A DNA stretch of 64,000 bases from contig JAIUOP010000001.1 in assembly GCA_020161815.1 (NCBI GenBank), forward strand, positions 411,806 through 475,805, given 5' to 3'. Below are positions 25,889-34,538 of the stretch, piece by piece. The translations under genes were made by a program, and so were the position numbers. Below the pieces are notes generated by a model that was given only the letters and a program-made list of their open reading frames with translations, was not told the DNA's origin and did no database searches. This stretch comes from Actinomycetota bacterium (GTDB lineage: Bacteria > Actinomycetota > Actinomycetes > Actinomycetales > Dermatophilaceae). Position 1 is the first letter of the stretch. Every line of letters starts with the position of its first letter.

Positions 25889-26545
25889 TCACGAGCGTAC
25901 GGGCGGGTCCACCAGGTCGACGGTGAAGTCCGGGCCGGTCGCCTCGCGGACCTGCTCCTCGGTGACACCCGGCGCCAGCTCACGCAGGACCAGCCCGTCG
26001 TCGGTGATGTCCATGACGGCGAGGTCGGTGATGATCCGCTGGACGACCCGCTGGCCGGTCAGCGGCAGCGTGCACTCGTCGACGATCTTGTGGGTGCCGT
26101 CCCTGGCGACGTGCTCCATGAGGACGATGACCTTGCGCGCGCCGTGGACCAGGTCCATCGCCCCACCCATGCCCTTGACCATCTTGCCCGGGATCATCCA
26201 GTTGGCGATGTCGCCGGCGGCGCTCACCTGCATGGCGCCGAGGATGGCCGCGTCGACCTTGCCGCCGCGGATCATGCCGAAGCTCGTGGCCGAGTCGAAG
26301 TAGGAGGCCCCGCGCCGCACGGTGACGGTCTCCTTGCCGGCGTTGATGAGGTCGGGGTCGACGGCGTCCTCGGTGGGGTAGGCGCCGACGCCGAGGATGC
26401 CGTTCTCGGACTGCAGGACGATCTCGACGTCCTCGGGCACGTAGTTGGGGACGAGTGTGGGCAGGCCGATGCCGAGGTTGACGTAGGCGCCGTCCTCGAG
26501 CTCCAGGGCCGCGCGGGCCGCCATCTCCTGACGGGTCAGGGCCAT
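25889..26545 (-). CDS. scoB: 3-oxoacid CoA-transferase subunit B
   Basis: 218 residues. Forms with subunit A (one base upstream) a family I CoA-transferase that moves CoA between succinyl-CoA and acetoacetate or another 3-oxoacid. Catalytic Glu47 is in [11 protein letters not shown], and [10 protein letters not shown] is the N-terminal CoA-site loop. [17 protein letters not shown] is conserved. Allied subunits such as PcaJ (3-oxoadipate) are close in sequence, so the acceptor acid is uncertain. Confidence 0.92.
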   Translation of the reverse strand: MALTRQEMAARAALELEDGAYVNLGIGLPTLVPNYVPEDVEIVLQSENGILGVGAYPTEDAVDPDLINAGKETVTVRRGASYFDSATSFGMIRGGKVDAAILGAMQVSAAGDIANWMIPGKMVKGMGGAMDLVHGARKVIVLMEHVARDGTHKIVDECTLPLTGQRVVQRIITDLAVMDITDDGLVLRELAPGVTEEQVREATGPDFTVDLVDPPVRS

Positions 26546-26546
26546 C

Positions 26547-27347
26547 TCAGGCTCCCTTGCTCTCGGCGGTCGTCGTTGCGGGCTCGGTCACGGTGCGGCG
26601 CTCGATCCGCTTGTCCTGCGCCTGTTCCGGCGTGAGCGGCACGACGCGCTGGACGTAGATCCCGGGCAGGTGGACGTGGTCGGGATCGAGCTCGCCGGGC
26701 TCGACGAGCTCCTCGACCTCGGCGATGGTGATCCGGCCGGCCATCGCGGCCAGCGGGTTGAAGTTGCGGCTGGACTTGCGGAAGACGAGGTTGCCGTGGC
26801 GGTCACCGCGCCACGCCCGCACCAGTCCGAAGTCGGCGACGATCGCCTCCTCGAGCACGTAGTCGCGGGTCACCCCGCCGACGGTGAAGGACTTGACCTC
26901 CTTGGGCGGCGAGGCCTTCGCGACGGTGCCGTCCGCGGCATACCGCCAGGGCAGCCCGCCCTCGGCGATCTGGGTGCCCGACCCGGTGATCGTGTAGAAG
27001 GCCGGGATGCCCGAGCCACCCGCCCGCAGCCGCTCGGCGAGGGTGCCCTGGGGAGTGAGCTCGACCTCGAGCTCGCCGGAGAGGTACTGCCGCTCGAACT
27101 CCTTGTTCTCCCCGACGTAGGAGGAGATCATCCGGCGGATGCGCCGCGCCCCGAGGAGGCGGCCCAGGCCCCAGTCGTCCACGCCGCAGTTGTTGGACAC
27201 CGCCTCCAGGTCGCGCGTGCCCTGCTCGAGGAGGGCCGCGATGAGCACCGACGGGATGCCGCAGAGGCCGAATCCGCCGACCGAGAGGGTGGCCCCGTCG
27301 GGGATGTCACGCACGGCATCGGCGGCTGAGGAGACGACTTTGTCCAT
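26547..27347 (-). CDS. scoA: 3-oxoacid CoA-transferase subunit A
   Basis: 266 residues, a little longer than usual because of a C-terminal tail of about 30 residues ending in [10 protein letters not shown]. Seen: [17 protein letters not shown] (the CoA-binding glycine loop), [16 protein letters not shown], and [21 protein letters not shown] stands 7 nt before the ATG, so the A-B pair probably has a leaderless mRNA. The acceptor could be acetoacetate or 3-oxoadipate. Confidence 0.92.
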   Translation of the reverse strand: MDKVVSSAADAVRDIPDGATLSVGGFGLCGIPSVLIAALLEQGTRDLEAVSNNCGVDDWGLGRLLGARRIRRMISSYVGENKEFERQYLSGELEVELTPQGTLAERLRAGGSGIPAFYTITGSGTQIAEGGLPWRYAADGTVAKASPPKEVKSFTVGGVTRDYVLEEAIVADFGLVRAWRGDRHGNLVFRKSSRNFNPLAAMAGRITIAEVEELVEPGELDPDHVHLPGIYVQRVVPLTPEQAQDKRIERRTVTEPATTTAESKGA

Positions 27348-27354
27348 GCTCGTG

Positions 27355-27360
27355 ACTCTA
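27355..27360 (-). promoter_or_regulatory. -10 box of the CoA-transferase genes
   Basis: TAGAGT on the minus strand, exactly 7 nt before the scoA ATG. Confidence 0.55.
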
Positions 27361-27370
27361 TCGGTGCCGC

Positions 27371-28090
27371 TCAGGCCGGGGTGGCCCGCTCGGTCCCCAG
27401 TCGGGCGGCGAGGGTGTCGGGCGCGGGTCGGCCGCGGCTGAGCACGATCGACCCGCCGGCGGCCCAGACGTCAAGGGAGGTGCGCAGGAAGGCCTCCGGG
27501 CTGGGGTCGAGCAGGTGGACCCGCCCGCCGTCGTGGGCGCGGACGAGGTCGCCGTATGCCGTGGTGCCGGTGGCAGTGATCAGTCCGGTGTCGCCGGGGC
27601 CGACCTCGTCCCACGCCGTGAAGGTGTCGGCGAAGGTCGCCAGCTCCCTGGCCTCGTCGAGGACCCCGGTCGGCGGGGGAGTGGGGGCGCTGCGGGACAG
27701 GGCGGCCAGGGTGACCAGGACGGCCGGGTCCACGTCCGGCTCCCCGGCCAGGACCGGGTCGTCGGTGACGGTCAGTGCGAGGTCGTCGGGGTCGGGCACC
27801 TCCTCCGGCCTGCCGAGCACGACCGTGGCCCCGACCGACCAGGCCGCCAAGGCCCAGTAGGCCGTGCGCCAGTGGGCGGGGAGGGCCAGCCGGATGCTCG
27901 TGCCGGTGCTGACGTCGAACTCGTCCTGGAGCAGGTTCGCGGCCTTGGCGACCCAGTTGGCGATCACCTTTGCGGACAGCTCGATCCGCTCACCGCGGGT
28001 GGGTGAGTCGGTGTCGTCGTAGGTCGTCAGGCGCGGGGCGGTCCCATCCGCGCGGAGCATGGCGGCCAGGACGGCGGAGGGCAGGGTCAT
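27371..28090 (-). CDS. TIGR03089-family protein (AMP-binding-enzyme-like fragment)
   Basis: 239 residues. The family (mycobacterial Rv3268 type) resembles the N-terminal part of acyl-adenylating enzymes but lacks the ATP-binding core, so it is unlikely to be catalytic. Seen: [42 protein letters not shown] and [12 protein letters not shown]. Function unknown. TACCGT stands 7 nt before the ATG. Conserved neighbourhood with the LCP gene in other actinobacteria supports it being a real gene. Confidence 0.82.
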   Translation of the reverse strand: MTLPSAVLAAMLRADGTAPRLTTYDDTDSPTRGERIELSAKVIANWVAKAANLLQDEFDVSTGTSIRLALPAHWRTAYWALAAWSVGATVVLGRPEEVPDPDDLALTVTDDPVLAGEPDVDPAVLVTLAALSRSAPTPPPTGVLDEARELATFADTFTAWDEVGPGDTGLITATGTTAYGDLVRAHDGGRVHLLDPSPEAFLRTSLDVWAAGGSIVLSRGRPAPDTLAARLGTERATPA

Positions 28091-28176
28091 GGCCCTCACG
28101 GTATGCGCTGTCACCGAGCCCCCGCGCCGCGCGCCCGTGACCTTGGGAAGCTGCTGCCTCCCGGGCAGCGACGGAC

Positions 28177-28977
28177 TCAGGACCGTGGGGGGAGGGCGAG
28201 GTGCGCGCGGCGCTGCACCACGGCATACGTCCTGGGGTCGGCGGCGACCACAAGTCCGGGCCCGGTCGAGCGCGGAGTGTAGGCGCTGCCGTCGGGATGG
28301 CCGAAGCGCCCGCCCGCCTCGGCGACCATGAGGGTGCCGGGCGCGTGGTCCCAGGCGTTGCTGCGACCGTAGAGGATGTAGTCGCACTCGCCCTCGATGA
28401 GGCGGGGGTAGTCGACGCCGCAGCACACCCACGACAGGCGCATGGTCGGCAGGTCCTCGAGCGCCTGCCCGCGCAGCGTCCAGATGGAGGTCACCCCCCG
28501 GGGCTCCTGCCCCTCACCGACGGGGCGCCGGTGCATGCGGGTTCCGTTGCGCCACACGCCCGCTCCGCGTTCGGCCACCCATGCCACCTGGTGCTCCGGC
28601 TGCCAGATCCAGGAACGCACCGCCTCGCCGGCGCGGGTCTCGCAGACCATGACCGCGTGGTCGGGGGAGCCGTGGACGAAGTTCTTCGTCCCGTCGACAG
28701 GGTCGACGGTGAAGGCATGGTCGGCGGCGAGGTAGCGCGCGAGCAGCGAGCTGTCGGCGGCGGAGGCCTCCTCGCCGAGGACGACGGCGTCGGGGTAGGC
28801 GCTGGTCAGGGCCGCCGTGAGGGCCACCTCGGCCTCGCGGTCGGCGACGGTGACGAGGTCGCCCGGGCGCTTCTCCATCACCTGGCCCTCGGCGAGGGCG
28901 CGGAACCGGGGCGAGACGAACTCGGCCGCCACGTCCTGGACGAGGGAGAGGACCGCGTCGGTGTCCAGGCCAGTCAT
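28177..28977 (-). CDS. Inositol-monophosphatase-family phosphatase
   Basis: 266 residues. Metal-dependent phosphatase fold with all three motifs: GEEAS (metal Glu), DPVDGTKNF and WDHAPGTLMVAEAGG. Could dephosphorylate inositol-1-phosphate, histidinol phosphate or related substrates; the sequence does not decide. The 86 bp between it and TIGR03089 and the 115 bp upstream hold no other feature I can support. Confidence 0.88.
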   Translation of the reverse strand: MTGLDTDAVLSLVQDVAAEFVSPRFRALAEGQVMEKRPGDLVTVADREAEVALTAALTSAYPDAVVLGEEASAADSSLLARYLAADHAFTVDPVDGTKNFVHGSPDHAVMVCETRAGEAVRSWIWQPEHQVAWVAERGAGVWRNGTRMHRRPVGEGQEPRGVTSIWTLRGQALEDLPTMRLSWVCCGVDYPRLIEGECDYILYGRSNAWDHAPGTLMVAEAGGRFGHPDGSAYTPRSTGPGLVVAADPRTYAVVQRRAHLALPPRS

Positions 28978-29079
28978 GCCACCACGGTCTCACGTCCGGG
29001 GACCTCGACCGACCGGGGCTGTCGCCGGCCCGGCCAGCCGATCCGGTCCCGATCGCCGCGGGCTCCCCGAGGGCGCAGG

Positions 29080-29085
29080 TAGGCT
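29080..29085 (+). promoter_or_regulatory. -10 box of the glycosyltransferase-fusion gene
   Basis: TAGGCT, followed by 7 nt and an ATG at 29093 (an in-frame ATG at 29090 would be only 4 nt away). The spacing favours the second ATG. Confidence 0.55.
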
Positions 29086-29092
29086 CGCGATG

Positions 29093-30994
29093 ATGAACGA
29101 GCTGCCGCGCCCGGTCGGGCCGGGCGGGACCGACCCGTCGGCGTCGTCCGCAGCCCTGCGGCTGGCCGTCCTCGGGCCGTCGCGGTCCGCTGGCGATCCC
29201 ATCAGGACCCACGTGCACACCCTCGCTCACGAGCTCGCCGAGGCCGGACACGACGTCACCCACCTCCACCCGGGCCGTGAGGACAGGGTCGCCTCGGCCC
29301 CCGGGCTCCGGCTCGCGCGCCCCGACCAGTGGGTGGCGGCCGGCCGGTCGCTCAGCGGCGTCGACGCCATCCTCGTCGTCCTCGACTCTGCCGCCGCCCT
29401 GCCCGCCCACCTGGCCGTCGTGCGGGCGGCGCGGGCCGGGGACGCCGGTGGCCCGCGCCTCCTCGTGCTCGCCCATCCGGCGGCGCCCCTGCCTTCCGGG
29501 GCGCCCGGCCGCGCCCTGGCCCGCGCTCTCCTGACCCGCGCGGACGCCGTGGTCACCCACGACGAGTCCGCAGCCCGGACTGCGGCTGCTCTCGGAGCGG
29601 CCCATGTGCACCGGCTCGCGCTTCCTCCGCCGCAGGAGCCGGGCGGTCCGATCCTCGACCCGGTGACCGGTGACGGACGCACTCGCGTCCTGGCTCTCGG
29701 GGCAGTGCGGGAGGACAAGGGCATCGACCTCCTGCTCGACGCTGCGCGCGAGGTCCCGGGGGTCACCGTGACCGTGGCCGGGGAGATGTGGGGTGAGGCC
29801 GGCCGGCGCGTGGGCCTCATCGCGACCGACCCGGTCCTGCGCGGCCGGGTGGACGTCGGTGGCGGCTACGTGCCCACCGACCGCCTGCCGGAGCTGCTCG
29901 CCCGTCACGACGTGCTCGCCCTGACCTACCGGCAGGCGCGCCCCTCGCACCTGGTCCGCCTCGCGCGTCGGCACGGGCTGCCGGTGCTGGCCAGCGCCGT
30001 CGGGTCCTTCCCCGAGGAGGTCTGGGACGGCGTGGACGGACTCCTCGTCCCTCCCGGGGACGTGGACGCGATCCGTCGCGCGCTGGCCCTGCTGGCCGAC
30101 CCCGCGTATGCCGCGCAGCTGCGTGCCTCGGTCCGCCCACCGGATGAATCAGGCCCGTGGGCGCACTACGTCGGGGCGATCGAGGCCTTGGCCAGTGGGG
30201 AGCTCGGGGTCGCCCGGACCGTGCCCCGCCGGCCCCTGCCCTCCCGGGCCGGGACGAGCGCCGTCGCCACCTCCGTGCGGACCGGCGTCGACACGGCGCG
30301 GGCGCACCTGCGTCGCCGCGAGGTGCTCGTCCTGCGGCCTGCCGACCTGCCGGAGTCGCTGCGGGCCAGCGACGTCCTGACGGCGGACCGCGATGCCGTC
30401 GTGGCCCGCGAGCTGGCCCAGTCGCTCGGCCTGCCGCGGTGTCGCGACGCGGTGGCGGCCTGGGCGGCGCTGGGGGCGCTCGCCGCGATCCTGCGCATCG
30501 GTGACCGCGACGGCCGGCGCGACGCGGTCATCGTCGACGAGTCCGGTCCGCGCAGTCCGCTGTCCCGGTGGGTCCGCTCCCTCGGGTTCGTGCCGGTGGA
30601 GCTGGACCTCACCCGCTCCGACGGGCGGGGCGCCGAGCCCGACGTGGACCTGGCCAGCCTGGACGTGCTCGCACGCCTCCATCCGGGCGGGTGTGGCGCC
30701 GAGGACATCGACCACACCCTCTCCCAGGCGTCCTGGGCACTGCGCACCGGCGGCCTCCTCGTCGTCACCCTGCCCCTGGGGACCGACGACCCCGACTGGG
30801 CGCTCACGCCGGCAGACATCCGCGGCGTCCTCGCGCGCGCCGGCGACCTGGGCCTGACCCTCGTGGGTGACCTCGACGGCGACCTGCTCGCCCGCATGCG
30901 GGCTCCTCGTCCCAGCGCGGCCGAGGCAGCCAAGCACCCGTCCCGGTCGTCCTCGGCCTATGGCATCCTGCGACTGACCTTCCGCCGTCGATGA
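29093..30994 (+). CDS. GT4-type glycosyltransferase fused to a methyltransferase-like domain
   Basis: 633 residues. Residues about 18-375 are a GT-B glycosyltransferase: THVHTLAHELAEAGHDV, VLALGAVREDKGIDLLLDAA and GLPVLASAVGSFPEEV with a trailing GLLVPPGDVDAI. After a linker, about 410-620 look like a SAM-methyltransferase-type Rossmann fold (DAVIVDESGPRSPL, LDVLARLHPGG, TGGLLVVTLPLGTDD), but a clear GxGxG SAM site is not visible and it may be degenerate. The stop overlaps the DNA-glycosylase ATG. Substrates unknown. Confidence 0.75.
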   Translation: MNELPRPVGPGGTDPSASSAALRLAVLGPSRSAGDPIRTHVHTLAHELAEAGHDVTHLHPGREDRVASAPGLRLARPDQWVAAGRSLSGVDAILVVLDSAAALPAHLAVVRAARAGDAGGPRLLVLAHPAAPLPSGAPGRALARALLTRADAVVTHDESAARTAAALGAAHVHRLALPPPQEPGGPILDPVTGDGRTRVLALGAVREDKGIDLLLDAAREVPGVTVTVAGEMWGEAGRRVGLIATDPVLRGRVDVGGGYVPTDRLPELLARHDVLALTYRQARPSHLVRLARRHGLPVLASAVGSFPEEVWDGVDGLLVPPGDVDAIRRALALLADPAYAAQLRASVRPPDESGPWAHYVGAIEALASGELGVARTVPRRPLPSRAGTSAVATSVRTGVDTARAHLRRREVLVLRPADLPESLRASDVLTADRDAVVARELAQSLGLPRCRDAVAAWAALGALAAILRIGDRDGRRDAVIVDESGPRSPLSRWVRSLGFVPVELDLTRSDGRGAEPDVDLASLDVLARLHPGGCGAEDIDHTLSQASWALRTGGLLVVTLPLGTDDPDWALTPADIRGVLARAGDLGLTLVGDLDGDLLARMRAPRPSAAEAAKHPSRSSSAYGILRLTFRRR

Positions 30995-31908
30995 GCCCGG
31001 TGCTCGAGCGGGCCATCGCCACACCCGACGGCTTCACCCTGGGCGTGACCGTCGGGTCGCTGCGCCACGGTGGCTCCGACCCGACCTGCCGCGTGGCGGC
31101 TGGACGTTGGTGGTTCGGCCAGTCCACGCCCGACGGCCCGGCGACGCTCGGTCTCCAGGCCCGGCCGGGAGTGGTCCTGGCCCAGGCGTGGGGGCCCGGA
31201 GCGGCGTGGGCGATCGAGGCCGCCCCCGACCTGCTCGGGATCGCGGACGATCCTTCCGGCTTCGTCGCCCACCACGAGCTCGCGGCCATGGGGGCCCGCA
31301 GCCTCGCCGGGTGGCGGATCCCGCGCAGCCGCCTCGTCCTGCAGTCACTCATCCCCGCGATCATCGAGCAGCGCGTCACCGGCAAGGAGGCCTTCGGCAG
31401 CCACACCCGCCTCGTCCGCCGGTTCGGTGAGCCGGCCCCGGGTCCCGGGGCCGACCTGGGCCTGCGCGTGCCGCCGGCGCCCCGGGAGTGGGCGCGGATC
31501 CCGAGCTGGGAGTGGATCGGTGCCGGCGTCGACCGGGCCCGCGCCGACACCGCCATCCGCGCCTCGCAGCACGCCGGCCGCCTGGAGCAGTGTGCCGACC
31601 TCCCCCGAGCGGACGCCCTGCGCCGGCTGCGGGCGATCCCCGGCGTGGGCGAGTGGACCGCGGCCGAGGTGGCCCAGCGTGCACTCGGCGACCCCGACTC
31701 GGTGAGCTTCGGGGACTACCACATGGCCAAGAACCTCACCTGGGCCCTCACCGGCCGGGTGGGTGGGGACGAGGAGGCCCGTGTCCTGCTCGCCCCGTAT
31801 GCCGGCCAGCGGTTCCGCGCGCAGGTCTACATCACGGCGGCGGCCGGGGTCCGGCCGCGGCGGGGCGCGCGGATGACGCTGCCGACCCACCTCCCGCGCG
31901 TGCCCTGA
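30991..31908 (+). CDS. DNA-3-methyladenine glycosylase (AlkA-like, HhH-GPD)
   Basis: 305 residues. Removes alkylated bases from DNA. The helix-hairpin-helix LRAIPGVGEWTAAEVAQRAL and catalytic Asp242 in SFGDYHMAKNL are present, preceded by QSLIPAIIEQRVTGKEA, the usual lead helix. The N-terminal 100 residues form the beta-sheet domain. It overlaps the preceding gene by ATGA, an operon link with no obvious functional logic. Confidence 0.9.
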   Translation: MSPVLERAIATPDGFTLGVTVGSLRHGGSDPTCRVAAGRWWFGQSTPDGPATLGLQARPGVVLAQAWGPGAAWAIEAAPDLLGIADDPSGFVAHHELAAMGARSLAGWRIPRSRLVLQSLIPAIIEQRVTGKEAFGSHTRLVRRFGEPAPGPGADLGLRVPPAPREWARIPSWEWIGAGVDRARADTAIRASQHAGRLEQCADLPRADALRRLRAIPGVGEWTAAEVAQRALGDPDSVSFGDYHMAKNLTWALTGRVGGDEEARVLLAPYAGQRFRAQVYITAAAGVRPRRGARMTLPTHLPRVP

Positions 31909-31922
31909 GGCGCTGCCGGGCG

Positions 31923-32990
31923 TCAGCGTTCGACGATCTCCAGCGCGAGCTCCTGCCGGCCGGACGTCGTCGTCGGCGCAGGGAGCGCCGCGACGGCCAG
32001 GCCCTCGGCCCACAGGGCGACCTCGAGGCGGGCGACCCGTCGACCAAGCGCGTAGGCGTCGGCCCCGGACAGGACCACGCGCGCGCCGGCGGTGACCGCG
32101 TGGGCCGCCACCGTCACGTCGTCGCCCTCGCCATGGCAGGCCAGGGCCACCGCGCGCTGCACGCGATCCATCACGGCGTCCGGCTCCCCGACCGGAGGGA
32201 GGCCGACGTCCGCGGAGTCCGCCGACCCGGGGAGCACGCCGAGCGCGGCGCGCACCGCCTCGACGTGCCCGAGGGCGAACCAGTCCGAGGGGCCCGTGCG
32301 CACCAGGGACCGGGCACCGGGCGCGTCGGCCGCGAAGCAGGCCGAGGCCAGGCCGGTGACGAGAGCGGCCGGCACCGAGGCGTTCTTGCCCTTGACGAGG
32401 TCGGCCGCCGCGGCCAGCTCGTCGACCAGGCACCTCACGGACACCACCATCGGTCGACCGTCGGCATCGGCCTCACCGCGATGGTCGAGCTGGGTCAGGA
32501 CCCCGGCCGAGCCCAGGGCGAAGTCGGTCAACCCCGCCCGCCACGGCCGGCCGGCGGTGTCGCTGACGACGATCCCGAGCGGGGCGGAGTCGGGGCGCCC
32601 CAGCAGGTGGAGCAGCCGCCGGCGCAGCTGCGCTGCCTCGCGGTCGGCGTCGCGCGGCAGCGTGAGCACCACCTCACCCACCCCGACGTTCGAGGCGTCG
32701 ACCCCCGCGGCGGCCATGACCGGGCCGGCGGCCGACTCGACGACCCGGGTGACCCGCTCACCGGCTCGACGCTCGGCGACGACGCGCACGGTCTCGGCGT
32801 CCACGACCGCGGCCCGGGACGAGGCCGGCGCGGTCAGGCCGAGCGCCTTGGAGACCACCTTGCTCGACACGACGAGCACCACCGGCTCGTCCGCACCGGC
32901 CAGCCGGGGGGACAGGAGGGCGGCGAGGTCGTCGCCGGCGACCACCTCGGGGAGGCCGAGCAGGGGGCTCAGGACCAAGGGGACGCTCAC
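31923..32990 (-). CDS. cofE: Coenzyme F420-0:L-glutamate ligase
   Basis: 355 residues from a GTG 13 bp after the cofD stop. Adds glutamates to F420-0. Seen: VVSSKVVSKALG, AAAGVDASNVG, GIVVSDTAGRPWRAGLTDFALG and LVKGKNASVPAALV, in family order. Mycobacterial FbiB (about 448 residues) carries a C-terminal FMN-binding nitroreductase domain that reduces dehydro-F420-0; here the tail after residue about 240 is only about 115 residues and lacks recognisable FMN motifs, so it is a reduced or unrelated remnant. A reverse copy of the dispersed word abuts the start codon. Confidence 0.9.
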   Translation of the reverse strand: MSVPLVLSPLLGLPEVVAGDDLAALLSPRLAGADEPVVLVVSSKVVSKALGLTAPASSRAAVVDAETVRVVAERRAGERVTRVVESAAGPVMAAAGVDASNVGVGEVVLTLPRDADREAAQLRRRLLHLLGRPDSAPLGIVVSDTAGRPWRAGLTDFALGSAGVLTQLDHRGEADADGRPMVVSVRCLVDELAAAADLVKGKNASVPAALVTGLASACFAADAPGARSLVRTGPSDWFALGHVEAVRAALGVLPGSADSADVGLPPVGEPDAVMDRVQRAVALACHGEGDDVTVAAHAVTAGARVVLSGADAYALGRRVARLEVALWAEGLAVAALPAPTTTSGRQELALEIVER

Positions 32991-33003
32991 GGCATACGCC
33001 CTG

Positions 33004-33987
33004 TCAGCCGGCCGACCGCGGACCGGAGAGCCGTGCGGCCAGCTCGAGCGCCGCACCGGCGATCCGGGACGCCGCGGCGACATCGGTCATGAGCAGGGGC
33101 TCGGCATGCACCTCGACGCGGGCTCGCTCCAGCCGCACCCCGGCATCGGCGGGGTCGACGAGCCAGCCGTCGAGGAAGTCCGCGTAGAGGCCGGCGACCG
33201 CGGCCGTCGTCGAGGGCAGGCCCAGCGCGGCGAGGCAGGCGTCGGCGTGGCCGCGCACGGGGGCTCCGGCGATGAGGGGGCTGACGCCGACGACGGGAGC
33301 AGCGCTGCCCCGCAAGGCATCTCGCACGCCCGGCACGCCCAGGATGATGCCGATCGAGACCACGGGGTTGCTCGGCGGCAGCAGGATCACGTCCGCGGTG
33401 CGGAGCGCGTCGAGCACCCCGGGCGCTGCAGCCGCGCGGTCGAGGCCGGCGACGACGAAGCGTTCGGCCGGCACCGAGGCGCGCAGGCGCACCCACCACT
33501 CCTGGAAGTGGACGGCACGCTGCCCGTCGTCGTCGCTGATGACGACGTGGGTCTCGACGGGGGTGTCGGTCATCGGCAGGAGGCGCACCCCGCGCCCCGG
33601 CAGGCCCCACCGCTCGGCGAGGCGGCCGGTGACCTCCGAGAGGCTCTGCCCCTGGCCGAGCCACTGCGAGCGGACGATGTGGGTCCCGAGGTCGAGGTCT
33701 CCCAGGGTGAACCACTGGGGCACCGCGCCATAGGCCGCGAGCTCGCCCTGGACGCGCTGGGAGTCGTCCGCGCGGCCCCACCCCTGGCTCTCGGACACCG
33801 CCCCGCCCAGGGTGTAGAGGAGGGTGTCCACGTCGGGGCTGACCCGCAGGCCGTACAACGTGATGTCGTCGCCGGTGTTGGCGATGACGGTGACCTCGGG
33901 CACCTCGCCGTGTGCCTCGAGGTGGTGGAGCAGACCGTTCAGGAAGCGCGCGCCTCCGACGCCGCCGGCCAGGGCCGTGATTCGCAT
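33004..33987 (-). CDS. cofD: 2-phospho-L-lactate/phosphoenolpyruvate transferase (CofD/FbiA)
   Basis: 327 residues. Joins lactyl- or enolpyruvyl-diphosphoguanosine to Fo, forming F420-0 or dehydro-F420-0. Seen: ALAGGVGGARFLNGLL at the N-terminus, VIANTGDDITLYGLRVSPD, LLPMTDTPVETHV, ILLPPSNPVVSIG and GVSPLIAGAPVRGHAD. The ATG at the conserved MRITALAGG was chosen. CAGACT, a weak -10, is 7 nt upstream. With cofE it feeds the F420-type oxidoreductase at 11862; Fo synthase is not in this window. Confidence 0.94.
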   Translation of the reverse strand: MRITALAGGVGGARFLNGLLHHLEAHGEVPEVTVIANTGDDITLYGLRVSPDVDTLLYTLGGAVSESQGWGRADDSQRVQGELAAYGAVPQWFTLGDLDLGTHIVRSQWLGQGQSLSEVTGRLAERWGLPGRGVRLLPMTDTPVETHVVISDDDGQRAVHFQEWWVRLRASVPAERFVVAGLDRAAAAPGVLDALRTADVILLPPSNPVVSIGIILGVPGVRDALRGSAAPVVGVSPLIAGAPVRGHADACLAALGLPSTTAAVAGLYADFLDGWLVDPADAGVRLERARVEVHAEPLLMTDVAAASRIAGAALELAARLSGPRSAG

Positions 33988-34080
33988 GGCGCCCAGTCTG
34001 TCAGTGCCGGAACGGTGCTCGCTGCGGCCTCCCGGTGGACAGGAAAGGGGCGTTCGAGAGGGCTCATAGCAGATCACGGC

Positions 34081-34109
34081 TTGACGAATCATGCAGACAC
34101 GCGTGTAAT
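34081..34109 (+). promoter_or_regulatory. Sigma-70-type promoter of whiB2
   Basis: TTGACG (-35) at 34081-34086, a 17-bp spacer, then TGTAAT (-10) at 34104-34109. The surrounding 50 bp is the most AT-rich intergenic stretch I noticed. Predicted transcription start is near 34116, leaving a leader of about 128 nt before whiB2. The remainder of the 256-bp gap holds nothing else I can name. Confidence 0.7.
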
Positions 34110-34243
34110 TCCATTGTTGTGATTCACCCGGTGGTCAGCGTCAGCCGACGCGCAGTGACGGCAGCGGGGCACGGCGTGGCGGTGGGCGGAATCGGTCGAG
34201 GGTTCCGCAGGACGGGCATTTCCCAGGGTCGAGGAGGCGACGG

Positions 34244-34507
34244 ATGCGCGAGTTGACGGTGATCGATTCTCTGGTCACGGACGAGGTGGCTCTGTCGTGG
34301 CAGGAGCGTTCGCTCTGTGCCCAGACCGACCCCGAGGCCTTCTTCCCGGAGAAGGGGGGCTCGACCCGGGAGGCCAAGAAGGTCTGCATCGGCTGCGAGG
34401 TCCGGTCCGAGTGCCTCGAGTACGCCCTGGCCAATGACGAGCGCTTCGGCATCTGGGGCGGCCTCTCCGAGCGCGAACGCCGCAAGCTGAAGAAGCGCGC
34501 GGTCTGA
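34244..34507 (+). CDS. whiB2: WhiB2-type iron-sulfur transcription regulator
   Basis: 87 residues. Cys25, Cys48, Cys51 and Cys57 bind a [4Fe-4S] cluster (spacing C-x22-C-x2-C-x5-C); the turn GIWGG is at 69-73 and the basic tail RERRKLKKR follows. WhiB2/WhiB/WhmD proteins work with the principal sigma factor to control septation and cell division. Strong ribosome-binding site GAGGAG about 7 nt before the ATG. As in mycobacteria, it is divergent from the cofD-cofE genes. Confidence 0.96.
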   Translation: MRELTVIDSLVTDEVALSWQERSLCAQTDPEAFFPEKGGSTREAKKVCIGCEVRSECLEYALANDERFGIWGGLSERERRKLKKRAV

Positions 34508-34538
34508 CCGGCCCCCGCCGGCGCCGCCTGCCCGCTCC

